From: UBA1306 sp964396415
GTDB lineage: Bacteria; Spirochaetota; Spirochaetia; Treponematales; Rectinemataceae
Length of the DNA stretch: 64,000 bases
Assembly: GCA_964396415.1 (NCBI GenBank)
Contig: CAYNFM010000003.1
Location: forward strand, 1-64,000
Direction: 5' to 3'
Part shown: in pieces, positions 32,330 through 40,323 of the stretch
Layout: each line of letters opens with the position of its first letter
Position numbering within the stretch: the stretch's first letter is position 1
The notes under the pieces: model-generated
The model's input: only the letters and a program-made list of their open reading frames with translations
The model's database searches: none
What the model was told of the DNA's origin: nothing
Program-made: the position numbers and the translations under genes

Positions 32330-33124
32330 ATGGCACGACGCAACTTCCTCCTCAGGCTCGCTTACGACGGTACCGATTTTCGCGGTTGGCAGCGCCTTCG
32401 CGGTTCCGCGCGAGGGACCGCGAAGGGCCTCGGCGCCGGCCGAAGCGTCCAGGGCGAGGTCGAGGCCTGTCTGGCGGCGGCGCTTGGCTTAGCGGGACCT
32501 GCCGGCGATTCGATAGAGGTGGTCGGCGCGGGGCGTACCGACGCGGGCGTCCATGCGGAAGGCCAGGCCGCGAGCTTCCACGCTTTCACGGAGCTCGGTT
32601 GCGGGTCCATCAGGGAGGCCCTCAACGCCCGCTTCCCGCCCGACCTCGCCTGTATCTCCTGCGCCGAGGTCGACGCGCGCTTTCACGCTCGCCTCCATGC
32701 CACGTCAAAAGTCTATCGGTATCGCCTGCTCCTCTCCGAGCTGCCCGATCCCTTCATGCGGCGCTACAGCCTCCGCGTACCTGAAAAGCTCGACCTGATC
32801 GCCATGTCCGCCGCAGCCGCCGCTCTCGTCGGCGAGCGCGATTTTCGCGCCCTCTCCAACGCCAAGGGCGAGGATACGAGACGCCTCCTCGAAGAGGCCA
32901 GGGTCGAGGCATCGGGCCGCATCGTAGACCTCGTCTTCGTCGGGCCGGGCTTTATCTACAATCAGGCGAGGGTGATGGCCGCCCTGATCCTGGAGGCGGG
33001 CAAGGGGTCCCTGCCGCCCGAGCGCGTAGGCGCGATCCTCGAGGGCCGCAGCCGCTCCGTCGCTCCGGGCGCCCTCGGTCCATTCGGGCTCTGCCTCGTC
33101 GACGTGGGCTATGAAAGGGTTTGA
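32330..33124 (+). CDS. truA: tRNA pseudouridine(38-40) synthase
   Basis: 264 residues. TruA converts U38-U40 of tRNA anticodon arms to pseudouridine. Seen are LLRLAYDGTDFRGWQ at the N-terminus, the catalytic Asp71 in GAGRTDAGVHAEGQ, ARFHARLHATSKVYRYRL and GFIYNQARVMAALIL. A short insertion (about residues 25-38) precedes the conserved SVQGEVE. It is probably monocistronic. Confidence 0.95.
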   Translation: MARRNFLLRLAYDGTDFRGWQRLRGSARGTAKGLGAGRSVQGEVEACLAAALGLAGPAGDSIEVVGAGRTDAGVHAEGQAASFHAFTELGCGSIREALNARFPPDLACISCAEVDARFHARLHATSKVYRYRLLLSELPDPFMRRYSLRVPEKLDLIAMSAAAAALVGERDFRALSNAKGEDTRRLLEEARVEASGRIVDLVFVGPGFIYNQARVMAALILEAGKGSLPPERVGAILEGRSRSVAPGALGPFGLCLVDVGYERV

Positions 33125-33148
33125 CGGGCTCCGAATGCCTCGAGCGTC

Positions 33149-33781
33149 TCAACCGCCGGCCGACGAAAGGCTTATCAGATCGCTGCGCGTAAGGACGACG
33201 TTGCCGCGGACGCCCGGAGCGTTCATCAAGTGCCAGGCGACATACTGCTCCGCGTAGAGACTGGCGGAGGCGGTACCGTCGACGGGAACGACGACTTTGA
33301 AACCGCGCAACGAAGCCCCGATGCTCGTACCGAGCACTGCGCCCTCCGTCGCGATTCCAGTAATTATGACTTGATTGATGCCTTTGCCTTTCAGGTAAGC
33401 CTCGAGGTCGGTCTCGAAGAACTTGTCCACGCTCGCCTTGACGACGTGTTCGGAGGGAAGGGGCCTGAGCTCGGGCAGAATGGTTTCCGGACTGCCGTCC
33501 TTGGTGTTGCTATAGGCAACGAGCATGTTTGAGGCTCGCGCAAGCTCGAGGAGCTTCTCGACTCGCGGAACCGCGGCGAGGGCGCGGGGCCTCGGGCTTA
33601 CCGTCCTGTCCTCGAAATCGAGAAGCAGAAGGGCGGTGGACGCCGGATCGACCTTGACCTCTTCGAGTCGCGGCGCGGGTGGTGCCTGCACTTTGCTCCA
33701 GTCGTCGACGATGGTGGGACTTTGCGCATAGGCCAAGAGGCCGAATAGGAAAATTAATAACCCGGCGAGGCTTCGTTTCAT
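33149..33781 (-). CDS. Exported isochorismatase-fold protein lacking the usual cysteine
   Basis: 210 residues from ATG 33781, with GGAGG 5 nt upstream; ATG 33793 is an alternative only 5 nt after a -10 box. A signal peptide (MKRSLAGLLIFLFGLLAYAQ) directs it out of the cytoplasm. The cysteine-hydrolase fold is clear: Asp55 in LLLLDFED, Lys115 in HVVKASVDKFF, and the cis-peptide loop TGIATEGAVLGTS. The position normally holding the nucleophilic Cys is Ala148. True isochorismatases also lack this Cys (Gly in EntB), but an exported form with Ala may be non-catalytic or use another chemistry. Confidence 0.8.
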   Translation of the reverse strand: MKRSLAGLLIFLFGLLAYAQSPTIVDDWSKVQAPPAPRLEEVKVDPASTALLLLDFEDRTVSPRPRALAAVPRVEKLLELARASNMLVAYSNTKDGSPETILPELRPLPSEHVVKASVDKFFETDLEAYLKGKGINQVIITGIATEGAVLGTSIGASLRGFKVVVPVDGTASASLYAEQYVAWHLMNAPGVRGNVVLTRSDLISLSSAGG

Positions 33782-33798
33782 GTCGTCCTCCATATCCG

Positions 33799-33827
33799 AT
33801 GATACTGATTATCGCGGGCCGAGCCAA
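33799..33827 (-). promoter_or_regulatory. Promoter of the isochorismatase-like gene
   Basis: On the minus strand, TTGGCT (33827-33822), exactly 17 bp, then TATCAT (33804-33799). The transcript would begin at about ATG 33793, leaving the GGAGG of ATG 33781 near its 5' end. Confidence 0.5.
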
Positions 33828-33900
33828 TTTCAGCCTACCCCGGTCGGTTTTTGGCAAAATATTACTAATACTGTAGGAAATAAATCCTTCAGTTAACAAT

Positions 33901-34019
33901 GGAGGAATTTACCACTGGTCGCGGAGGAATTTATCAGTGGTCGCGGAGGACTGGACCAGTGGTCGCGGCCGGCTGGACCAGTGGTCCCGGCCGACTTGAC
34001 CACTGGTCCCGGCCGACCT
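33901..34019. repeat. Five-unit 22-bp tandem repeat with palindromic core
   Basis: Units start at 33901, 33923, 33945, 33967 and 33989, with a partial sixth at 34011. Each holds the near-palindrome ACCA(C/G)TGGT (ATCAGTGGT in unit 2), whose first bases lie at 33911, 33933, 33955, 33977 and 33999, exactly 22 bp apart. The spacer drifts from GGAGGAATTT in units 1-2 to GGCCGACTTG in unit 5. It lies between the isochorismatase-like promoter and the UMP kinase promoter. It could be an operator array or a remnant of a repeated transposon end; no transposase is present. Confidence 0.85.
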
Positions 34020-34033
34020 CGGGAAAACCTACC

Positions 34034-34062
34034 TTTACGATCGGTACGGTCCCGGCTATCAT
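34034..34062 (+). promoter_or_regulatory. Leaderless-type promoter of the UMP kinase gene
   Basis: TTTACG (34034-34039), exactly 17 bp, TATCAT (34057-34062), then 6 nt to ATG 34069. The 22-bp repeats end 14 bp upstream of the -35 box. Confidence 0.5.
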
Positions 34063-34068
34063 CTCCGC

Positions 34069-34761
34069 ATGACTACCGTCCTTTCTCTCGGAGGCTCCAT
34101 AGTCGCGCCGGAAGGCCCCGATCAGGCATTCCTCTCGGCCTTCATCTCCGTCGTACGCGAGCACCTTGCCGTCGACCCTGAACGGAGGCTCATCCTCGTG
34201 GTGGGCGGCGGGGGCCCGGCGCGGGCTTGGCAGCGCGCTTTCCGCGAATCCGGGGGGCCTGCCGAGGACACGGACGCCCAGGATTGGATCGGTATCATGG
34301 CCACTCGCCTCAATGCCCAGCTCGTCAAGGCTCTCCTCGGCGCCCTCTGCCCCCAGGGGGTCGTGACGGATCCGACCTCGCTCACGATATTCATGGGTCG
34401 CGTTCTCGTCGCCGCCGGCTGGAAGCCGGGCTTCTCCACCGATTTCGACGCCGTTCTCCTGGCCGAGCGTTTCGGGGCAGATCGCGTCGTCAACCTTTCC
34501 AACATCGCCAAGGTCTACACCGACGACCCTAGGACGAATCCGGAGGCCAAGCCCATCGATGCCCTCACGTGGGCCGAGTTCCGCGCCATAGTCGGCGACG
34601 AGTGGATTCCCGGCAAGAACGTCCCCTTCGATCCCGTGGCGACGCGCAAGGCCGCCGATCTCGGCCTTTCGGTAAGCTGCGTCGCCGGTCGCGATCTCGG
34701 CAACCTGCGTCGTGTCCTCGAGGGCGCTAGCTTCGTCGGTACTACGATCGGACCGGATTGA
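34069..34761 (+). CDS. pyrH: UMP kinase, archaeal-type
   Basis: 230 residues of the amino-acid-kinase fold, phosphorylating UMP to UDP. VLSLGGSIVAPEG and LILVVGGGGPARAWQRAF are the phosphate-binding loops. FSTDFDAVLLAERFGADRVVNLSNIAKVYTDDPRTNPEAK, read in pieces, is the UMP kinase nucleotide site. IGIMATRLNAQLVKALLG is typical of the archaeal-like group, which some spirochaetes carry in place of the usual bacterial PyrH. Its TGA overlaps the TTG of the next gene, a histidine kinase, an unusual coupling. Confidence 0.88.
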   Translation: MTTVLSLGGSIVAPEGPDQAFLSAFISVVREHLAVDPERRLILVVGGGGPARAWQRAFRESGGPAEDTDAQDWIGIMATRLNAQLVKALLGALCPQGVVTDPTSLTIFMGRVLVAAGWKPGFSTDFDAVLLAERFGADRVVNLSNIAKVYTDDPRTNPEAKPIDALTWAEFRAIVGDEWIPGKNVPFDPVATRKAADLGLSVSCVAGRDLGNLRRVLEGASFVGTTIGPD

Positions 34762-36542
34762 TAAGGATGAGCGAAGGCCGTAAAAGATCGATACTCCTCG
34801 TCGAAGACGAGGCATTGATAGCGGTAAGCGAAAAAAAGGCTCTCGAGAAGCGCGGATATGAGGTCATCGTCGCCTATTCCGGAGAGATGGCCGTCGAAAA
34901 GGCGAGACAGGGCGAGACGATCGATATCGTATTAATGGATATCGACTTGGGCGCAGGCATCGACGGAGCCGAAGCGGCGAAATTGATATTACGGGGCCGA
35001 ACCCTACCCATAGTTTTCCTATCCAACCATCTCGAGCCAGAAATCGTGGAGAAGAGCGAAAAGATCACCTCCTACGGCTATGTCGTGAAGAGCTCGAGCA
35101 TTACGGTGCTCGACGCGTCCATAAAAATGGCCTTTAGGCTTTTCGAGGCGAACCAGAAGATACGTGTAACGAACGAAATGTTCCAAAAGGTCCTGGATTC
35201 CATTCCGCAATTCATATGCTGGAAGAACAGGAACTCGGAATTCCTCGGCTGCAACAAGAACTACGCCGACATGGTCGGATTGCCCGACACGCGATCCATC
35301 TTGGGGAAGACGGATCATGACCTGCCCTGGAAGAAGGAGGAAACGGAGCACTTCCTGGAAGACGACGAAGCGGTAATGTCCCTGGACGCCCCGAAGGTCC
35401 ATATAATCGAACGTGCTTCCGACGCGAGAGGCAGAGAATCATGGCTGGATACTAACAAGATACCCCTCCATGACGCTTCGGGAAAGGTAAGCGGCGTCCT
35501 CGTTTCCTTTTCGGACATCACCGAGTCCAAGCTCATCGAGGATTCGCTGGCAAAAGAACGGTACCTGCTTCAGACTCTCATGGACAACAGCTCGGATTAC
35601 ATCTATTTCAAGGACCTCCAGAGCCGCTTCACCAGGACGAGCAAGGCGCATGCGAGATCGCTGGGCCTGGCCGATCCCGTGCAGATGGTAGGCAAGACGG
35701 ATTTCGACTTCTTCGACCCGGAGCACGCGAGAAAAGCCTACGCCGACGAACAGGAGATAATCAGGACGGGCCAGGGGGTGAGGAAGGAAGAAACCAACCT
35801 GCGGTTTAACGGCCCCTCCACATGGGTGTTGACCGAGAAGCTGCCCCTGAGGGACCGAGAGGGGCGCATAATCGGCACCTTCGGCATCTCCCGCGACATA
35901 ACCGAGCGCAAGCGGGACGACGAAAGGATCAAGAGCCTCCTCAAGGAAAAGGAGACCATGCTGAAGGAAGTCCATCATCGCATCAAGAACAACATGAGCA
36001 CGGTCAACAGCCTCCTGGCCCTTCAGGCTTCGACACTGAGCGAGTCCCAGGCCGTCAAGGCCCTCGAGGATGCGGGCAGCCGCGTTCAGAGCATGATGGT
36101 GCTATACGAAAAGCTCTATCAATCCTCCGATTTCACGTCCATCTCGGCGCGTGAATACATTCCCGCGCTCGTCGACCTAATCATCGGCAACTACCCGAAC
36201 GGCGGGTCGGTCAGAGTCCGGAAGATCGTCGACGATTTCGTCCTCGACTCCAGGATCCTCAACAATCTCGGGCTGATAATCAACGAGCTCCTGACGAACA
36301 TCATGAAGTACGCCTTCGCGGGAAGGGCCTGCGGCTCGATCGGGGTCTTCGTTCGCCGGAAGGGCGGCCGAGTGTCGCTGACAATCGAGGATGACGGCAA
36401 TGGCATGCCGGAGGGCGTGGATTTCGAGAATTCCGCCGGCTTCGGCCTCATGCTCGTCAGGATGCTGACGGAGCAGCTCGGAGGCAGCATCAGCCTCGAG
36501 AGGAGGAACGGCACGCGGATAATCCTCGATTTCGAGAAGTAG
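34758..36542 (+). CDS. Receiver-PAS-PAS-histidine kinase (HisKA_2 type)
   Basis: 594 residues. Order: receiver (about 10-125; acidic VEDEA, Asp61 in IVLMDIDLG), two PAS domains (about 135-255 and 265-385; ICWKNRNSEFLGCNKNYADM and IYFKDLQSRFTRTSKAHARS), HisKA_2 with the His in LKEVHHRIKNNMSTVNSLL (about residue 408), and an HWE/HisKA_2-type ATPase with NELLTNIMKYAF and DDGNGMP. It is cytosolic. The start is TTG 34758 inside the UMP kinase stop, or ATG 34767; neither has a clean Shine-Dalgarno site. Translational coupling to UMP kinase is seen; its meaning is unknown. Confidence 0.92.
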   Translation: MIRMSEGRKRSILLVEDEALIAVSEKKALEKRGYEVIVAYSGEMAVEKARQGETIDIVLMDIDLGAGIDGAEAAKLILRGRTLPIVFLSNHLEPEIVEKSEKITSYGYVVKSSSITVLDASIKMAFRLFEANQKIRVTNEMFQKVLDSIPQFICWKNRNSEFLGCNKNYADMVGLPDTRSILGKTDHDLPWKKEETEHFLEDDEAVMSLDAPKVHIIERASDARGRESWLDTNKIPLHDASGKVSGVLVSFSDITESKLIEDSLAKERYLLQTLMDNSSDYIYFKDLQSRFTRTSKAHARSLGLADPVQMVGKTDFDFFDPEHARKAYADEQEIIRTGQGVRKEETNLRFNGPSTWVLTEKLPLRDREGRIIGTFGISRDITERKRDDERIKSLLKEKETMLKEVHHRIKNNMSTVNSLLALQASTLSESQAVKALEDAGSRVQSMMVLYEKLYQSSDFTSISAREYIPALVDLIIGNYPNGGSVRVRKIVDDFVLDSRILNNLGLIINELLTNIMKYAFAGRACGSIGVFVRRKGGRVSLTIEDDGNGMPEGVDFENSAGFGLMLVRMLTEQLGGSISLERRNGTRIILDFEK

Positions 36543-36568
36543 GCGGCCGGCCGGGAAAGGGAGGCGCC

Positions 36569-37579
36569 TCAGGGCGAGACCGGGGCCTTCGTCTTTCCTT
36601 CTGCCCGGTCGAGCTTTTCGAGCAAGGCCGCATAGCGTTTCCCTTCCGAGTCCTCCTTCAGCCCGGGGGCCAATCCCACCAGGGCCTTCAGGGCCCTTCG
36701 GACCGAAGCCGCGTCGTCGGCCGCCATCGCGGAATCGAAGGACCTGCGCCAATAGTCCCACGCCTCCGCGTCCTTCCCCGCCTTCGAGCACAAAGTCCCG
36801 GCAGCCGCGAGATCGGCCGGTATCGCTCTCGCGTTCTCGGCTCGCTTGTCGGCGTCGAGGGCCCCCAGGGTCTCGGCCAAGGCCTCGGCCGTCTTCCCCT
36901 CGCCCGACAGGACCGACGCGAGGGCGTAGCGGTTGGCGCCGACTTCGGTCCAGCGCTTGGCTTCGAGGTTCATGGCCTCGGCCCGCTTGAGATCGGCTAT
37001 CGCCTCGGGGACGCGGCCGAGGCCAGCCTTGGCTACGGCCGCGTCGTTGAGGGCGACAGCCAGCGCCCTGTCGGCCTCGGCTTTAGCGACGCGCTCCGTG
37101 GCGATCGACTCGGCCTTCGACGCCGACGCGACCGCTTCCTCGAAGGAGGCGAGGGCGTCGTCCTTCGCGCCGGCGGCGTAGGCTATCTCGCCCAGCCCCG
37201 CCAGGGCGATGGCGCGGGCGCCGTTCGAGCCCGCCATCCTCGCGTAGTCGAGAGAGGACCGGTACTCGGCCTCGGCGGCCTCCGTTTCGCCCGCGGCGAA
37301 ATAGGCCTTGCCCATCGACGCGTGCGAGGCGGCTACGCCCTCGAGATCGTCCACCGACGAGCCTGACTTGAGCGCGTCCTCGTAATATTGCAAGGCCTGC
37401 GCGTACTGCCCCTTGGTCATGAAGCCGTCGCCCATCTTGGCCAGCTCCGCGGCCTTGTTTCGCTCGTCGAAGACGGCGTCGGGCGGCTTGGGCGCCGACG
37501 AGCAGCCGCCGAGGACGATCGAGGCTGCCGCGATGGCCGAGAGGGCGAACGGCCGGAGCCCTTCCTTCGGGCGATTCAT
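36569..37579 (-). CDS. TPR lipoprotein of the Mla-type operon
   Basis: 336 residues from ATG 37579. MNRPKEGLRPFALSAIAAASIVLGGC is a lipoprotein signal with a good lipobox (LGGC). The rest is helical repeats of the TPR kind, such as KMGDGFMTKGQYAQALQYYE, SMGKAYFAAGETEAAEAEYR and GEIAYAAGAKDDALASFEE. Its ATG overlaps the MlaD-like stop (ATGA), making it the last gene of the operon. It may be an outer-membrane partner of the transporter; this is inferred from position only. Confidence 0.85.
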   Translation of the reverse strand: MNRPKEGLRPFALSAIAAASIVLGGCSSAPKPPDAVFDERNKAAELAKMGDGFMTKGQYAQALQYYEDALKSGSSVDDLEGVAASHASMGKAYFAAGETEAAEAEYRSSLDYARMAGSNGARAIALAGLGEIAYAAGAKDDALASFEEAVASASKAESIATERVAKAEADRALAVALNDAAVAKAGLGRVPEAIADLKRAEAMNLEAKRWTEVGANRYALASVLSGEGKTAEALAETLGALDADKRAENARAIPADLAAAGTLCSKAGKDAEAWDYWRRSFDSAMAADDAASVRRALKALVGLAPGLKEDSEGKRYAALLEKLDRAEGKTKAPVSP

Positions 37580-38652
37580 TCTAAGCCTTCCTCCCTCATG
37601 CTCTGACTGAGCGGTTGGCGCTCGGGATGCTCGGGGATGCCGCCTTTCAGGAGCGGATTGTTCTTGAGCCCGATGAGCACGTCCTGGGCCTGCTTGATAG
37701 CGGCCCTCCCCTCGTCGATCGTCAGCGCGATCGAAGGCATCTGGCCGTTCAGAGAGGCCGAGATGTCCTGAATGTTCTTCAGGGTCTTCTGCAGCTCGAC
37801 GACGCTTCCGTCGACGCTGTCGTACAGGGCGTTTTTGTCGTCCAGGAAGGTCTTGAGCGATCCCTTCGCGTCGAGGAGCCTGGGTATCAGTCCCGTCGGG
37901 TCCCGTATGGCGGCGGTGGTGGCTTCGAGGTTCTTCGCGATCACGTCGACGGAATCGACGAGGCCATTGGCCTTGGACACGAGCTGAGTCGCTTGCGAGG
38001 AGACGTCGGCGATCATCCCGTCGGCGTTGGATACGGCGTCGGAGGCCTTCGTCACGATCGATCCGAGGGGCCCCGAGCTTTGGCCGGCGATGGCGCGGTT
38101 GATCTCGGTCAGGGTGCGATTTATGGTGACTACGGTTCTGTCCGCGTTTTCGATGAGGGGATTGATCCCGGCCAGGAGGCGCGTGATCGTGTCGTCCTTC
38201 TGCGGGATGTCCACGAGACCCTGCTCGATGAGGTCCCTGCCCTCGTCCGAATCGGCGAGGGGGATGAAGCTGCCCGCGGGCATGAGGGAGTCTCCCTTCC
38301 CCGGATCGAAGAGGAGCTGCGTCCCGAGGCCGATCGGCGAGGTGACGATCTCGAGCAGGGAGTCGGTCCTGACCTTCGGATAATAGTCGTCGTAAATGAC
38401 GAACTCGGCGTCCACCTGATTCGCGGCATTGAGGCTCACCTTGGTGACCTTGCCTACCTGGAAGCCCCGCATCATGATCGCCGTGCCCGGCGAGGCCCCG
38501 GCCGCCGAGGCGAGGCGCGTCGTGAATCGGATGTCCTTCGAGAACCATCTCTGATTGGCGCCGAGCAGGATTATCCCGACCGCGAGGAAGAGCGCGGCTA
38601 TTATCACGAAAAGGCCGACGATCTTGTCGGCGTGCTTGATCCTGAATCTCAT
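37576..38652 (-). CDS. mlaD: MlaD/MCE-domain substrate-binding protein
   Basis: 358 residues from ATG 38652, overlapping the ATPase stop (ATGA). One N-terminal membrane anchor (IVGLFVIIAALFLAVGIILL) is followed by the MCE domain (about 38-115; GTAIMMRGFQVGKVTKVSLN, IVTSPIGLGTQLLFDPG). A long helical tail follows, rich in regularly spaced hydrophobic residues (ADGMIADVSSQATQLVSKAN). It is longer than E. coli MlaD (183 residues) and nearer to actinobacterial-type Mce proteins. It would bind lipid in the periplasm for the MlaE-F transporter. Confidence 0.9.
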   Translation of the reverse strand: MRFRIKHADKIVGLFVIIAALFLAVGIILLGANQRWFSKDIRFTTRLASAAGASPGTAIMMRGFQVGKVTKVSLNAANQVDAEFVIYDDYYPKVRTDSLLEIVTSPIGLGTQLLFDPGKGDSLMPAGSFIPLADSDEGRDLIEQGLVDIPQKDDTITRLLAGINPLIENADRTVVTINRTLTEINRAIAGQSSGPLGSIVTKASDAVSNADGMIADVSSQATQLVSKANGLVDSVDVIAKNLEATTAAIRDPTGLIPRLLDAKGSLKTFLDDKNALYDSVDGSVVELQKTLKNIQDISASLNGQMPSIALTIDEGRAAIKQAQDVLIGLKNNPLLKGGIPEHPERQPLSQSMREEGLE

Positions 38653-39503
38653 CGGCCGTCCTTTCCCTTGTCTTCGCTTTTTTCTTCGGCCATCGCCGTC
38701 CCGTCGGCGACGGCGTTCACCCAGGCGCCCGCGAGCCCGCCCGTCCAGGCTTCCGCCGCCCGAGGCTTGAGCCTCCCCGTCACGCCGCGAACGAGGGGAT
38801 CGGTCCAGGCGGCCGCCTCGGCGTAGCTGCCGATGGCAGCGAGCCTGCCGTCCAAGAGCACCGCGATGGAGTCGGCGCATCGAGACGAGAATTCCGAGAC
38901 GGCGCTCGCGATAAGGATGCTCCGCCCGCGCGACTTCAGCGAGTCGACGATCCCGGGCACGCGCGCCGCCGACGCCTCGTCCAGCGCCGACGTGGGGTCG
39001 TCCATGAAGAGAAGCTCCGGATCGAGGACGAGGGCGCGGGCGAGGCCGACGAGCTTGCGCTCGCCGGAAGAGAGCTCGGCGGGCCGAGCGCGCAGCTCCT
39101 GCGCGCAGCCGACGAGCTCGGCGGCCCGCCTCACGGCGCGCTCCACCTCGGCCGCGTCCCACGCGGGCTCGTGAAGGCGGACCGGAAGGGCCAGGTTGTC
39201 GAAGATGCTCTGGTTGGACCAGAGAGCCGCGTCCTGGAAGACGAAGCCCGAGGCCTTCCTGAATGCGGTCATTTCGCGTCTCGAGAGGCGGGAGAGCGGC
39301 TTGCCCTTGTAGAGTACGTCGCCCTCCGTCGGGAGCGCTATGCCCGCCGCCGTCTTTATGAGTATCGATTTGCCCGAGCCCGCCCCGCCCATCACGAACA
39401 AGGTCTCGCCGGGATCGAGCGACAGGCTTACGCCGCGCAAGGCCTCGTGGCCGCCGCGCACCGAGCCCAGGCCGCGCAGCTCCAATTCGGGAACGCCGGT
39501 CAT
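38649..39503 (-). CDS. mlaF: MlaF-like ABC transporter ATPase with altered catalytic residues
   Basis: 284 residues. Walker A GGAGSGKS, Q loop FVFQDA, signature LSSGERK and D loop SALD are present. Two catalytic positions differ from the norm. The Walker B glutamate is Asp (LLFMDDPTSALD), and the switch-loop His that should follow in a ...VTHD... context appears as Ala (ILIASAVSEFSSRCADS). The C-terminal ~40 residues are an acidic/basic tail. Hydrolysis may be slow or depend on unusual residues. The gene lies 4 nt after mlaE and overlaps the MlaD gene. Confidence 0.88.
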   Translation of the reverse strand: MTGVPELELRGLGSVRGGHEALRGVSLSLDPGETLFVMGGAGSGKSILIKTAAGIALPTEGDVLYKGKPLSRLSRREMTAFRKASGFVFQDAALWSNQSIFDNLALPVRLHEPAWDAAEVERAVRRAAELVGCAQELRARPAELSSGERKLVGLARALVLDPELLFMDDPTSALDEASAARVPGIVDSLKSRGRSILIASAVSEFSSRCADSIAVLLDGRLAAIGSYAEAAAWTDPLVRGVTGRLKPRAAEAWTGGLAGAWVNAVADGTAMAEEKSEDKGKDGR

Positions 39504-39507
39504 CGCC

Positions 39508-40287
39508 CTAGCCCAGGTATAGGATCGCCGTCATGACGACTTCCGCGAGGATGCAGAGCATGAAGCTCGATCCTACCGCCCTGATGCCCGCGACCGGCAC
39601 CTCGGTTACCGATCCCTCGACGGCGAAGCCTCGATAGAGAGAGACCACGGAAATGATGACGCCGAACACCAGGCTTTTCGCGAAGCCCAGGAGGAGGTCG
39701 CCCGGGGCGAGCGCGGCGAAAAGGCTGCGGAAGTACTCTTCGAAGCCGATGGGGCGCAGGAGCTGCACGACGGCGAAGGAGCCCATGAGGCCGAAGACGT
39801 TGAAATAGATATCGAGCACGAGCATGGAGACGACGACGCCGAGGAAGCGCGGCGCCGCGAGGTAGGAGATCGGGTTTACGCCCACGGCGACATAGGCCTC
39901 GATCTCGTGCCCTACGGCCATCCCGCCCAGCTCGGTGGCTATGGCCGTGCCCGAGCGCGCGATGACGATGAATGCGGTCAACAGGGGGCCGAGTTCCCGC
40001 GCAATGACCACGATGAGGATCGTATACATGAGCTTTCCCTGGCCGAATTCCGCGAGGAGGGAAGAGCCTATGAGGTTTATCGCGGCGCCTATGGCGAGGG
40101 CCATGGCCGCGGCAATGCCGAGAGCCTCGATCCCCGTGAACAGTATCTGCATTACGAGAACGCGAAAGCCCACCTGGCCCCGGCGAAAGAGGAGAGCGGA
40201 TTCCTTGAGCACCTGGACGAAGAAGCCCAGGCTGTAGAGGAATTCGTCGAAGCCTCTTATCGCGGCGCTGCCGATCCTATCAAGCAT
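39508..40287 (-). CDS. mlaE: MlaE-like ABC transporter permease
   Basis: 259 residues, the family's normal length, with about five to six membrane segments. The conserved loop ARSGTAIATELGGMAVGHEI and EAYVAVGVNPISYLAAPRFLG define the MlaE/YrbE family, which forms the inner-membrane core of phospholipid transport between membranes. It starts 36 nt after the cyclic-nucleotide-binding gene and is probably cotranscribed with it. Confidence 0.94.
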   Translation of the reverse strand: MLDRIGSAAIRGFDEFLYSLGFFVQVLKESALLFRRGQVGFRVLVMQILFTGIEALGIAAAMALAIGAAINLIGSSLLAEFGQGKLMYTILIVVIARELGPLLTAFIVIARSGTAIATELGGMAVGHEIEAYVAVGVNPISYLAAPRFLGVVVSMLVLDIYFNVFGLMGSFAVVQLLRPIGFEEYFRSLFAALAPGDLLLGFAKSLVFGVIISVVSLYRGFAVEGSVTEVPVAGIRAVGSSFMLCILAEVVMTAILYLG

Positions 40288-40323
40288 CCCTTTGAATATC
40301 GGCTCGATTCGGGGGAATATTCA

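Noticed and set aside
33901..34019. CRISPR array
   Set aside because: The 22-bp units follow each other directly, with no unique spacers between conserved repeats, and no cas gene is present.
37580..38548. Minus-strand extension of the TPR lipoprotein gene into the MlaD gene
   Set aside because: The lipoprotein signal begins at ATG 37579, and the extra sequence is the MlaD gene read in a wrong frame.
38653..39162. Extension of the MlaD gene into the ATPase gene
   Set aside because: The membrane anchor begins right after ATG 38652, which overlaps the ATPase stop; the extension is out-of-frame ATPase sequence.
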